From: Flagellimonas_B algarum
Lineage (GTDB): Bacteria; Bacteroidota; Bacteroidia; Flavobacteriales; Flavobacteriaceae
Reading direction: 5' to 3'
Assembly (NCBI RefSeq): GCF_040513375.1
Contig: NZ_JBEVTG010000002.1
Coordinates: 620,001 to 684,000 of the forward strand
DNA: 64,000 nucleotides
The notes below the pieces were generated by a model that saw nothing but the letters and a program-made list of their open reading frames with translations, was not told the origin of the DNA and made no database searches. A program made the translations under genes and the position numbers. Shown here piece by piece: positions 25,146 to 33,161 of this stretch. The number at the start of each line of letters is the position of its first letter. The stretch's first letter is position 1.

Positions 25146-26791
25146 CCTTTGGTTTTTATCCATAAAAATCCGAATGGCGGCAATTGCCATGTAGCTTCAT
25201 TCATTTTTTTTCCGGTCAATAGGTCGACCGCGTCAGGCGCGAAGGTCTTGATATCCACTGCAGCATCCGAAAAATTGTGCAGGCCGAAAAAGGATTCGCT
25301 ATGCTGTTTTCGGGTGATGACGAACACCGACCCAATGCGCTCATAGCCTGCCTGACCATAAGGATTGAACACGGGTTCGGTGGTACGTACTTCGAGCAAG
25401 GCCATATAGGCCCGATACACCTTGGCCCGGAACGAATCCGGATTCGATAGTACCGCACTAAGTTCCCCGGCATCCAACTTGGAACGGTTGATCCTTCGAT
25501 TGATTCCGGAAGAGAGCGCCGCCTCACGATCATTTTGCGAGCCGAATATGGAGTGGAAATAAATTCCAGGGACCCCCGGCATGCTTAACAATACCGATTG
25601 GGTCAGTAAAAAGCGGTCGATCCGTTCCGCATCCGGTCGGTCGGGAGGGGTAAGCAAATCCATATAATTGCAATTCAACTCGTAAGGCGATTTGGTACCG
25701 TCGCCATTGTCTTTGTATGAAACGAATCCACCATGGGCAATAGCGGTATCGGCCAGGGCCTCGATTTGATCCGTGGCAATGATACCCTGTAAGGGCCTGA
25801 CCCCTACCCCATCATGGCTTGCGGTAAAATTGAAAAAACAAGTCCCCCCTTGAAGTTCCAGGGTTCCGGCCCAATCGGTCAATTCGGTAACATCTTGGGT
25901 GCGAAGCGAATGGGCCAACAAGGGAGGTAAGGTGAAATTGTAGACCATATGGGCCTCGTTCGTTCCATTTCCGAAATAGCTGATGTTTTCCTCATGGGGT
26001 ACATTGGTCTCGGTGATCAATACGATTTGCTTGCCCATATCCTCGATGACCTTTCGATACACTTGGATCACTTCATGGGTCTGGTCGAGATGGATACAAG
26101 AGGTCCCCAATTCCTTCCAAAGAAAGGCAATCGCATCCAATCGTACGTATCGCGCGCCCTTGCTGGCGTAATACAAGAGAATATCGAGTACCTGCAGAAA
26201 CACTTTCGGACTGCGGTAGTTCAAGTCGACTTGATCTTCGCTGAATGTGGTCCAAACCGAAACAGGGTTGCCTTCTTTTTCGAAAACATGCAAGAGCGGT
26301 AAGGCACGTGGCCGGACCACGGCCGAATAATCCAAACTAGGGTCGGCTTCGATAAAATAGTCACTGAAACGCGGATCCCCATTTAAAAAACCTTGAAACC
26401 ACTTTGATTCTTTAGACATATGGTTCACGACCGCATCGAACATGAGGTCACGGTCTTTCGCCAAGTCTTCGATATGACCCCAATCACCCAATTCCGGGTT
26501 GATCTGGTAATAATCGATGACACTGAAACCATCATCCGATGAGTACGGAAAACATGGCAGTAGATGGATGGCACTTAAAGGTTCCAAATAAGTGTCAGCT
26601 ACTTCCTTCAAGGTGACCAAAGGCGCTTGACCTGCGCGAATGAAACTATCACCATAGGTAATCAGGATGCTATCGGTATGATCTAAGGGCCGTTCGTTTT
26701 GATGGCCATCATAGCTATTCTTCAAGGCCGAAATTCCGGCCATCACTTCATCGGCCGCATCGGGATAAAGTCGTTCAATTAAATGCCGCAT
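25142..26791 (-). CDS. GH13_18 glycoside phosphorylase, probably glucosylglycerate phosphorylase
   Basis: The 549-residue enzyme belongs to the sucrose phosphorylase group of GH13. The catalytic residues are visible: nucleophile Asp219 in YVRLDA, acid/base Glu261 in LITETN, and the transition-state Asp327 in SHDGVG; LLPCFPYSSDDGFSVIDY and MFDAVVNHMS are typical of the subfamily. It keeps the domain-B loops and the C-terminal beta domain. Sucrose phosphorylase itself is usually beside a sugar regulator and fructokinase; here glycerate kinase follows with a 4-bp overlap, which is the known neighbourhood of glucosylglycerate phosphorylase (glucosylglycerate + Pi to glucose 1-phosphate + D-glycerate). 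Sucrose or another glucoside remains possible until tested. Confidence 0.82.
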   Translation of the reverse strand: MRHLIERLYPDAADEVMAGISALKNSYDGHQNERPLDHTDSILITYGDSFIRAGQAPLVTLKEVADTYLEPLSAIHLLPCFPYSSDDGFSVIDYYQINPELGDWGHIEDLAKDRDLMFDAVVNHMSKESKWFQGFLNGDPRFSDYFIEADPSLDYSAVVRPRALPLLHVFEKEGNPVSVWTTFSEDQVDLNYRSPKVFLQVLDILLYYASKGARYVRLDAIAFLWKELGTSCIHLDQTHEVIQVYRKVIEDMGKQIVLITETNVPHEENISYFGNGTNEAHMVYNFTLPPLLAHSLRTQDVTELTDWAGTLELQGGTCFFNFTASHDGVGVRPLQGIIATDQIEALADTAIAHGGFVSYKDNGDGTKSPYELNCNYMDLLTPPDRPDAERIDRFLLTQSVLLSMPGVPGIYFHSIFGSQNDREAALSSGINRRINRSKLDAGELSAVLSNPDSFRAKVYRAYMALLEVRTTEPVFNPYGQAGYERIGSVFVITRKQHSESFFGLHNFSDAAVDIKTFAPDAVDLLTGKKMNEATWQLPPFGFLWIKTKG

Positions 26792-26800
26792 GTACTGTAC

Positions 26801-28405
26801 TTATGCTAAAATGTTTTTTAAGGATAATGCGATCAACACGATGATCGCGAAATAGGCCAAGAGAAGGATCAATTCTTTTTTCGCCACATAGTACTCGACG
26901 ACAATTCCCTTTTTGGCCGTTCTAGGAATCAGACGGCTTATCGAATACGCCACGAGCATAGTGACCACGCAACCGATAGCATTCCACCAGAACCAGAATA
27001 CCTCGGGCACATATAACCATAGGTACATGTTTAGGAGTACGCCGACCACGATTCCGATGTTGGCGCCCAGGGCATGGGTGCGTTTGGTCAACAAGGCTAA
27101 AATAAAGGCGGCTAATATCGGACCGTAAAAAATGGAACTCACCTTATTGATCACCTCGATGACGGTACCTTCAATGTTACCGGCGAAAAAGGCGAAAAAC
27201 AGGCAAACCAAGCCCCAGAATACCGAGAGCAAACGCGAATACCTAACATATTGATCGTCTGAAAGATCCCCTTTGAACCGCTTCACGAAATCTTCAATGG
27301 TAACCGCTGACAAGGAGTTTACCGTTGAGCTCAAAGAGGACATGGCCGCTGACATGATAGCGACCAAAAGAATCCCGATGACCCCGTTGGGTAAATATTT
27401 TATGATAAAGACCGGCACCATCAGGTCGGCTTTTTTTCCTTCCAAACTATCGATATTGGCTGCATACACTTCTGCGATTTGGTCTTGGAAACCGAGATCC
27501 GTCATCAACAAAGTCCCCAACACCAAGCCCATGATACAATAGGTCAAGGTGACCGGAAACCGGAACAAGCCGTTTGCCAAGAGCAAGTTTTTGATGGTGG
27601 GCAGCCCTTTGGCCGAAAGCATCCGTTGGGTTTGGGTCTGATCCGTGCCGTAGTACGACGCATAGAGGAAAAAACCACCGATGACCATGGGCCAAAATCC
27701 GAATTCATCGTTCTTATCGGCATTGTCGAAGCCCCATTTCGAGAAATCGACGGCTGTCAAACGATCCGTATCGACCTGGGTCAGAAAATTATCGAATCCA
27801 CCCAATTCGCTAATGCCAAATGCCAAACAAATGACAATCCCCAAAAACAAAATCAACATTTGGATCACATCACCCCAAATCACGGCTTTCATTCCCCCTT
27901 GAAAGGAATAGACCAGGGTAATGGCCCCGATGAGCAAGACCGATACCCAAAATTCGATACCCGTGGTGGCTTGCAAGATCAACGCCATGGTATAGACCAT
28001 GACCCCGGTCGCCACGGAACGGCTGATCTGAAAAACAAAACTGATCAACAGCCGCGAAGAAGCATCGAATCGCCGTTCGAGGTATTCATAAACACTGACG
28101 ATGCCCGCTTTGTACAGGGACGGAATCAGGGCGATCAATAAAAATGCCATGGCCAATGGTACCCCGAACTCGTAGGTCAGCCATTGCAGACCACCTCCTT
28201 CTTTGATACCGACGAAGGCCGGGGCCGAAATAAAGCTGATGGCCGACAACTGGGTCGCCATGGTCGAAAGGCTGAGCGGAATCCATCCCATGCTTCGTCC
28301 ACCCAAGAAATAATCGCCTGAATTCTTGTTTTCTTTGAAGAGATAACCCAGTCCGAGAAATCCCAATAAGTAAACGACGATAATGGTATAATCAAGCCAA
28401 TTCAT
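26801..28405 (-). CDS. Sodium:solute symporter (SSS family)
   Basis: The 534-residue protein has about 14 membrane helices and the SSS family core: GDYFLGGRSMGWIPLSLST, MATQLSAISFISAPAF, and VYSFQGGMKAVIWGDVIQM. It resembles the sugar-type (SGLT-like) members. It is the first gene of the operon, 9 bp before the phosphorylase, and probably imports the substrate glucoside with Na+, as expected in a marine bacterium. A matching promoter (TTG-N20-TAATTTTC) lies 32 bp upstream of its ATG. The substrate is inferred from the neighbours only. Confidence 0.92.
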   Translation of the reverse strand: MNWLDYTIIVVYLLGFLGLGYLFKENKNSGDYFLGGRSMGWIPLSLSTMATQLSAISFISAPAFVGIKEGGGLQWLTYEFGVPLAMAFLLIALIPSLYKAGIVSVYEYLERRFDASSRLLISFVFQISRSVATGVMVYTMALILQATTGIEFWVSVLLIGAITLVYSFQGGMKAVIWGDVIQMLILFLGIVICLAFGISELGGFDNFLTQVDTDRLTAVDFSKWGFDNADKNDEFGFWPMVIGGFFLYASYYGTDQTQTQRMLSAKGLPTIKNLLLANGLFRFPVTLTYCIMGLVLGTLLMTDLGFQDQIAEVYAANIDSLEGKKADLMVPVFIIKYLPNGVIGILLVAIMSAAMSSLSSTVNSLSAVTIEDFVKRFKGDLSDDQYVRYSRLLSVFWGLVCLFFAFFAGNIEGTVIEVINKVSSIFYGPILAAFILALLTKRTHALGANIGIVVGVLLNMYLWLYVPEVFWFWWNAIGCVVTMLVAYSISRLIPRTAKKGIVVEYYVAKKELILLLAYFAIIVLIALSLKNILA

Positions 28406-28436
28406 GGAGAGCGGTTCAGTTGGTTGCAGTGAAGAA

Positions 28437-28467
28437 GAAAATTAGGGATAATTCTCGAATGGCGCAA
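28437..28467 (-). promoter_or_regulatory. Promoter of the symporter-phosphorylase-kinase-permease operon
   Basis: On the minus strand TTG (28467-28465) is followed after 20 bp by TAATTTTC (28444-28437), one mismatch from TAnnTTTG. Transcription would start about 27 bp before the symporter ATG. Confidence 0.6.
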
Positions 28468-28505
28468 TTTCAAATGGGGATACCACAGCAATCTACCGTA
28501 TTGTG

Positions 28506-28513
28506 TACTTTTG
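28506..28513 (+). promoter_or_regulatory. -7 element (TACTTTTG) for the DUF6095-type gene
   Basis: An exact TAnnTTTG match 14 bp before the ATG at 28528, giving a leader of only a few bases. Confidence 0.55.
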
Positions 28514-28527
28514 AACAAACTTGCAGC

Positions 28528-28764
28528 ATGCGCAGAACCGACAAGGATTTATTGGTCAAGGGCATCCGCTCCTTCATGATGACGGCCCTAACGATGTTCC
28601 TCGCACCGATTTTGATCTATCAAGCCTTCAAAAATCAAGAGAACCTCTTGTTCTGGCCCGTATTGATCGTCGGTTTGCTATTGGCCGGTCTGGCCATTTA
28701 TTTGGGGTTTCGATCGCTTCGTATTGTTATGGAAGCCGTGTTCGGAAAGAAGGAAAAACGCTGA
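28528..28764 (+). CDS. Small two-helix membrane protein, DUF6095-like
   Basis: The 78-residue product starts MRRTDKDLLVKGIRSFMMTA and has two predicted membrane helices (about 14-33 and 40-60), a proline in helix one and a basic tail (FGKKEKR). I believe it belongs to the flavobacterial DUF6095 family, whose function is not known. The frame is open 36 codons further upstream, but that part overlaps the divergent promoter region and has alternative start codons only; ATG 28528 fits the -7 element 14 bp upstream. It ends abutting the stop of the DUF4294 gene (TGATCA). Confidence 0.72.
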   Translation: MRRTDKDLLVKGIRSFMMTALTMFLAPILIYQAFKNQENLLFWPVLIVGLLLAGLAIYLGFRSLRIVMEAVFGKKEKR

Positions 28765-29442
28765 TCATTTGGGATTAGGGGGCTTCTTCCATTTGTTACT
28801 CAGTGAAGCATAATCGTAATCCAAAACAGATCGTTGTCGCGCCAAACGCCCTGAGGCGAAGGCCCGTTGTAAAATATCTTCCATGAGGTAGTCTTCATGC
28901 ACCTCGGTTGGGATGAACTCGCGTTTCAAATTGATCTTGAACGCTTTGGCCGTAGTCTGATACCAGAAGGCGCGCCAACCGCTACGTAAGTTTTTTACCA
29001 AATCGAAAGCTGTCGACCCAGTCTGTCGGTGGATGAGTTTTACCAAGATCTGCCCTTCGGTGCGCGTGAGTTTTTTCAGTTCTTCGGCGAATTCACCCTC
29101 GATATATTTCTGTACTTTCTTGGTGTAGCGTTTCTTGTGGCGTTTTTTGGTGATGTGCTGCAAGCTGTCGTTCAATTCGACCAGCCGTTCGGCGGCCAGC
29201 TTGGCATAAGGGTAAACCTTAAGGGTCTTTCGGCGCAGAATATAATAACGGAGTTTCTCCTTTCGGTCGTCGAATTCCAGTTTGCCGAAGATGTAGACGT
29301 CTTCCAAGGCAATGGCTTTGATCCAAGAGGAATCCCCTTCCATCCGAACCAAATAGGCCGAGGTATCGATCGGGATTTCCTTGGTTTGGGCGAACAGCGA
29401 GCAAACGAAAAAGAACGGAATGAAAAAAAGATACTTCCCCAT
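28765..29442 (-). CDS. DUF4294 family exported protein
   Basis: The product of 225 residues has a signal peptide (MGKYLFFIPFFFVCSLFAQ) and the DUF4294 block: RYYILRRKTLKVYPYAKLAAERL, then a very basic helix (KKRHKKRYTKKVQKY) and GQILVKLIHRQTGSTAFDL. The family is specific to Bacteroidota and has no assigned biochemical role; the exported, basic nature suggests the periplasm or outer membrane. The frame is open eight codons upstream (to 29466), but the start at 29442 puts the signal peptide at the N-terminus; MSTMGK at 29451 is the alternative. It is divergent from the M42 peptidase. Confidence 0.82.
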   Translation of the reverse strand: MGKYLFFIPFFFVCSLFAQTKEIPIDTSAYLVRMEGDSSWIKAIALEDVYIFGKLEFDDRKEKLRYYILRRKTLKVYPYAKLAAERLVELNDSLQHITKKRHKKRYTKKVQKYIEGEFAEELKKLTRTEGQILVKLIHRQTGSTAFDLVKNLRSGWRAFWYQTTAKAFKINLKREFIPTEVHEDYLMEDILQRAFASGRLARQRSVLDYDYASLSNKWKKPPNPK

Positions 29443-29520
29443 AGTGGACATACGACCAAGAATCACACCAAAAGTAACGATATTGCCTCGCGCATATTAT
29501 TAAATAAACGTGAATATTAC

Positions 29521-29528
29521 TAAGTTTG
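29521..29528 (+). promoter_or_regulatory. -7 element (TAAGTTTG) for the M42 peptidase
   Basis: An exact TAnnTTTG match, 16 bp before the ATG at 29545. No TTG is seen 19-20 bp upstream. Confidence 0.5.
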
Positions 29529-29544
29529 ATTTATAAAACACTTA

Positions 29545-30633
29545 ATGACGTCTATGGCCATCATCAACGAAAAATCACTGGAATTTTTTGAAAAATATTT
29601 GAACAATGCCTCCCCCACGGGGTATGAATGGGAAGGGCAAAAAATTTGGATGGACTATCTCAAGCCCTATGTTGATGACTTTATCACCGACACCTACGGT
29701 ACCGCCGTAGCAGTAATCAATCCGGAAGCGGAATACCGTGTGGTCATCGAAGGGCATTCCGATGAAATCTCTTGGTATGTCAACTACATCACCGACAACG
29801 GACTGCTCTACGTCATCCGGAACGGGGGTAGCGACCATCAGATCGCCCCGTCGAAATGGGTGAACATCCATACCAAAAAGGGCATCGTGAAGGGCGTTTT
29901 CGGATGGCCTGCGATCCATACCCGTAAATCCGGAAAAGAAGAACCTCCGAAGCTCGACAATATCTTTATCGATATCGGTGCCAAAGACAAAGAGGAAGTC
30001 GAAAAAATGGGTGTTCATGTAGGATGTGTGATTACCTATCCGGACGAGTTCCAAGTCTTGAACAAGGATAAATTCGTATGCAGGGCGCTTGACAATCGGG
30101 CGGGTGGTTTTATGATTGCCGAAGTAGCGCGACTGCTACATGAAAACGGCAAAACACTCCCATTCGGACTGTACATCACCAATTCGGTACAAGAGGAAAT
30201 CGGTCTACGTGGTGCCGAAATGATCACCCAGACCATCAAACCCAACGTCGCTATCGTGACCGATGTGACCCACGATACCACGACCCCGATGATCGACAAA
30301 AAAGTGCAAGGGGAAGCGGCCATCGGTAAAGGTCCGGTAATTTCCTATGCGCCTGCCGTTCAGCAAAAACTGCGCGAACGGATCATCGAAACCGCCGAAG
30401 CCAAAAAGATACCTTTTCAAAGAGCGGCCTCATCCCGATTTACAGGCACTGATACCGACGCCTTTGCCTATAGTAATGGCGGGGTGGCATCCGCTTTGAT
30501 CTCTTTGCCATTGCGGTATATGCACACCACGGTCGAGACCGTACACCGAGAGGATGTTGAGAACGTAATCCGTTTGATCTATGAGACCTTGTTGACCATT
30601 AAGGCCGGAGAGACCTTCAGCTATTTTGATTGA
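29545..30633 (+). CDS. M42 family metalloaminopeptidase
   Basis: The 362-residue cytosolic protein belongs to the M42 (glutamyl aminopeptidase / TET) family of dimetal peptidases that trim short peptides. The likely metal and catalytic residues are in EGHSDEISW, CRALDNRAGGFM (bridging Asp), VQEEIGLRGAEM (catalytic Glu pair), VTDVTHDTT and LRYMHTTVETV (His). An inserted PDZ-like domain lies at about 85-165. ATG 29545 gives MTSMAIINEK; a second Met at residue 4 is possible. The NUDIX gene follows 11 bp later, so both may be co-transcribed. Confidence 0.92.
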   Translation: MTSMAIINEKSLEFFEKYLNNASPTGYEWEGQKIWMDYLKPYVDDFITDTYGTAVAVINPEAEYRVVIEGHSDEISWYVNYITDNGLLYVIRNGGSDHQIAPSKWVNIHTKKGIVKGVFGWPAIHTRKSGKEEPPKLDNIFIDIGAKDKEEVEKMGVHVGCVITYPDEFQVLNKDKFVCRALDNRAGGFMIAEVARLLHENGKTLPFGLYITNSVQEEIGLRGAEMITQTIKPNVAIVTDVTHDTTTPMIDKKVQGEAAIGKGPVISYAPAVQQKLRERIIETAEAKKIPFQRAASSRFTGTDTDAFAYSNGGVASALISLPLRYMHTTVETVHREDVENVIRLIYETLLTIKAGETFSYFD

Positions 30634-30644
30634 CCGGACGACGT

Positions 30645-31193
30645 ATGGAAGAATACGTTGATATCTTGGATGAAAACGGTCGACCAACCCATACGACCTT
30701 ACTGAAAACGGAAGCCCATCGCTTGGGATTTTTCCACGCCACGGTACATGTTTGGTGTTATTCCAAGTCTGGAAAGATTCTTTTACAACAACGCGGAAAG
30801 GACAAAAAGACCTTCCCCCTATTATGGGATGTATCGGTTGCCGGTCATGTCTCGGCTGGGGAATCGATCGAAAAAGCCGCCCTTCGTGAAGTTGCCGAAG
30901 AAATCGGGATTCGGATCGAAAGCCCGCAGTTGATCCCTCTGGAAACCCTAAAAACGGAACACCGTCACGCCGCCGATTTCATTGATCGGGAATTCAACCA
31001 TATGTTCTTGTGTGAAATCGATACCCAGGTGGAACTCATCCCACAGCAGACCGAAGTGGAAGCATTGCAATGGATGGCTATTCCTGCGTTCGAATCGCAT
31101 ATCAAAAACAACAGCCTTGACCTGGTACCGGATTCGGAAGGCCGTTATCAAATGATCCTCAGGGCCATTAAAAGGCGCTTAGAACTCCCATGA
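30645..31193 (+). CDS. NUDIX hydrolase
   Basis: The 182-residue protein contains a complete Nudix box, GHVSAGESIEKAALREVAEE followed by IG, matching GX5EX7REUXEEXGU, and resembles the IDI/YfcD-type group (starting EEYVDILDENGRPT). It would cleave a nucleoside diphosphate linked to another moiety; the substrate is unknown. ATG 30645 is the natural start: the frame's earlier start is a TTG that would overlap the M42 stop. Its last 15 bp overlap the 3' end of hisS on the opposite strand. Confidence 0.88.
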   Translation: MEEYVDILDENGRPTHTTLLKTEAHRLGFFHATVHVWCYSKSGKILLQQRGKDKKTFPLLWDVSVAGHVSAGESIEKAALREVAEEIGIRIESPQLIPLETLKTEHRHAADFIDREFNHMFLCEIDTQVELIPQQTEVEALQWMAIPAFESHIKNNSLDLVPDSEGRYQMILRAIKRRLELP

Positions 31194-32558
31194 CCCGAAG
31201 CGTTCCATAGTTATTGGATGGGTCACTTGTTGCCCGTCGGCCATATTCTTCACAATGAACTCGCCCTTGGCCAATTCTTCTTTTCCTAAGAACACTACCG
31301 CCGGAATCCCTCTTTTATGGGCATACTTCAATTGCTTTTGCATCTTGGTGGCAGTTGGATACATATCGGCCCGAAGGATACCTTCCTTTCTGATCCTGCC
31401 GAGTAGTTTAAAGGCTTCTTTACCCTCTTCACCACCAAAATTCAAGATCAACACATCGACTTGTTGCGCTAAGGATTCCGGAAACAACTTTAATTCTTCC
31501 AAGACCATATAAATACGGTCCAATCCAAAAGAAATGCCGACCCCACTGACATCCTTTAAACCAAAAATTCCGGTCAGGTCATCGTAACGACCTCCCCCAC
31601 CGATCGATCCGATGGCCACAGACTCGGGGGCCGCGACCTCAACGATAGCACCGGTGTAATAATTCAACCCACGCGCAAGGGTAACATCGATCTGCAGCCG
31701 ACTCGCCAACAGCTCCGTGTGCCCTATGAAATCCACGATTTCCTCCAATTCGCCAACCCCTTGCATTCCGATGTCCGAATCGGCCAAAAGGGTCTTGAGG
31801 CGTTGCAGTTGCTCGGTAGAACTGCCCGTCATCGAAAATAAGGGCTCCGCCTTTGCGATCGCATGGTCGCTAAGGCCCTTGGCACGCATTTCGGCCTTGA
31901 CTTTTTCTTCACCGATCTTGTCAAGCTTATCAAGGGCTACGGTGAAATCGACCAACAGATGCTTGGCGCCGATCACTTCGGCAATACCCGAAAGGATCTT
32001 CCTATTGTTCAACTTGATGGTCACCCCTTGCAGGCCCAATTGGCCAAACACCGCATCGTATAGTTGTATGAACTCTACCTCTTGCAAAATGGAATTCGCC
32101 CCGACCACGTCGGCATCGCATTGGTAAAATTCACGGAAACGGCCTTTTTGGGGTCGGTCGGCCCGCCAAACCGGTTGTATTTGATAGCGTTTGAACGGAA
32201 AATCAATTTCATTCTGGTGCATGACCACATAGCGTGCAAAAGGAACGGTCAAATCGTATCGAAGCGCTTTTTCAGAAATCTTGGGCGCCAAAGAAGCCGA
32301 GTTTTTTGAGCTGTAGGTAATGTCGTCTACTTTCGAAATGAAATCCCCTGAATTCAAGATCTTGAAAATCAATCGATCCCCTTCCTCCCCATACTTGCCC
32401 AATAAAGTCTCTGAATTTTCGAAACTCGGGGTTTCAATCGGCTGAAACCCGAACAATTCGAACTGTCTTTTTATGGTGTTGATGATGTGGTTGCGTTTGG
32501 CAACGGTAGCAGGGTCAAAATCCCTGGTCCCTTTGGGTATGCTTGGTTTTTGCGGCAT
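31179..32558 (-). CDS. hisS: HisS, histidyl-tRNA synthetase
   Basis: HisRS charges tRNA-His. The 459-residue class II enzyme starts MPQKPSIPKGTRDF, then motif 1 around the ETPSFENSETLLGKYGEEGD region, motif 2 with RADRPQKGRFREFYQCD, the histidine-binding LARGLNYYTGAIVEV and motif 3 with GIGSIGGGGRYDDL-like residues. The C-terminal anticodon-binding domain begins near 360. The open frame runs 19 codons further upstream, but ATG 32558 gives the family start. A near -7 element GATATTTG (read on minus) lies upstream within 32600-32620. The 3' end overlaps the NUDIX gene tail to tail. Confidence 0.97.
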   Translation of the reverse strand: MPQKPSIPKGTRDFDPATVAKRNHIINTIKRQFELFGFQPIETPSFENSETLLGKYGEEGDRLIFKILNSGDFISKVDDITYSSKNSASLAPKISEKALRYDLTVPFARYVVMHQNEIDFPFKRYQIQPVWRADRPQKGRFREFYQCDADVVGANSILQEVEFIQLYDAVFGQLGLQGVTIKLNNRKILSGIAEVIGAKHLLVDFTVALDKLDKIGEEKVKAEMRAKGLSDHAIAKAEPLFSMTGSSTEQLQRLKTLLADSDIGMQGVGELEEIVDFIGHTELLASRLQIDVTLARGLNYYTGAIVEVAAPESVAIGSIGGGGRYDDLTGIFGLKDVSGVGISFGLDRIYMVLEELKLFPESLAQQVDVLILNFGGEEGKEAFKLLGRIRKEGILRADMYPTATKMQKQLKYAHKRGIPAVVFLGKEELAKGEFIVKNMADGQQVTHPITMERFGSWEF

Positions 32559-32631
32559 GGAATCGTATTTAGGGTAGGCAGGCCTCGGTAGCCCCTTACC
32601 CTGGAATTTGCACAAATATCACACTTTCACC

Positions 32632-33105
32632 TCAGTTTTCAATGATCTGGTCAAACCATTGGTACAATTCACCTTTGGTAATCACACCACCCTGTTGGAT
32701 CAGATCGAACTTGTCTTTGTTCTTATCCGCACTGTAACTTTTGGCAGCAGTCAGGTATTCGACAAATTCGGATTGGAAATTGCGTTTGAACCACCCAAAT
32801 CCTTCAGTGGTGCGCAAATCGATATGCGGATTGAGCACCTTTACCGAAATCAGTTTCATTTCCTTTTCGTTCAGCTCGAAGAGATGCATGTGCCGTTCGG
32901 AAACGTTTTCAAGGTATTTGACCTTCGAAAGCACTCCTTCCCAGATCAAATCGCTGAATACATCCAACTCTTGTTCGGCCACTTCGGGGGTATCCGACTT
33001 GATTTTCTGCCATTCTTCGGCCGTAATGGATTGGGTCGCCAAAAAGTTGATGAACTCTTGGTGTAGCTCCTCAAGCTGTTCTTTGCTCAGTCGTGTGTAC
33101 TTCAT
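32632..33105 (-). CDS. DUF6495 family protein
   Basis: The 157-residue soluble protein starts MKYTRLSKEQLEELHQEFIN, and its middle has ITAEEWQKIK and HMHLFELNEKEMKLI, features I associate with the Flavobacteriaceae DUF6495 family. No catalytic motif is visible and the function is unknown. The frame is open eight codons further upstream, but that part is less likely coding. It lies 73 bp upstream of hisS on the same strand, so a shared transcript is possible. A terminator for the preceding TonB receptor gene sits just upstream. Confidence 0.8.
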   Translation of the reverse strand: MKYTRLSKEQLEELHQEFINFLATQSITAEEWQKIKSDTPEVAEQELDVFSDLIWEGVLSKVKYLENVSERHMHLFELNEKEMKLISVKVLNPHIDLRTTEGFGWFKRNFQSEFVEYLTAAKSYSADKNKDKFDLIQQGGVITKGELYQWFDQIIEN

Positions 33106-33116
33106 AGGATAATAGA

Positions 33117-33143
33117 AAACCCCGGCCAAAGGCCAGGGTTTGG
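33117..33143 (-). terminator. Terminator after the large TonB receptor gene (minus strand)
   Basis: Read on the minus strand, AAACCCTGGCC pairs with GGCCGGGGTTT around TTT with one mismatch and is followed by TTTTC. It lies 19 bp after the receptor stop. Confidence 0.8.
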
Positions 33144-33161
33144 AATTTGGTTCAGGTTCTT

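Noticed and set aside
27479..28141. A 220-codon plus-strand open frame opposite the symporter gene
   Set aside because: It lies entirely antisense to the clear SSS symporter frame, has many rare residues and repeats of H, Q and G, and resembles no family. It is a shadow of the transporter codons.
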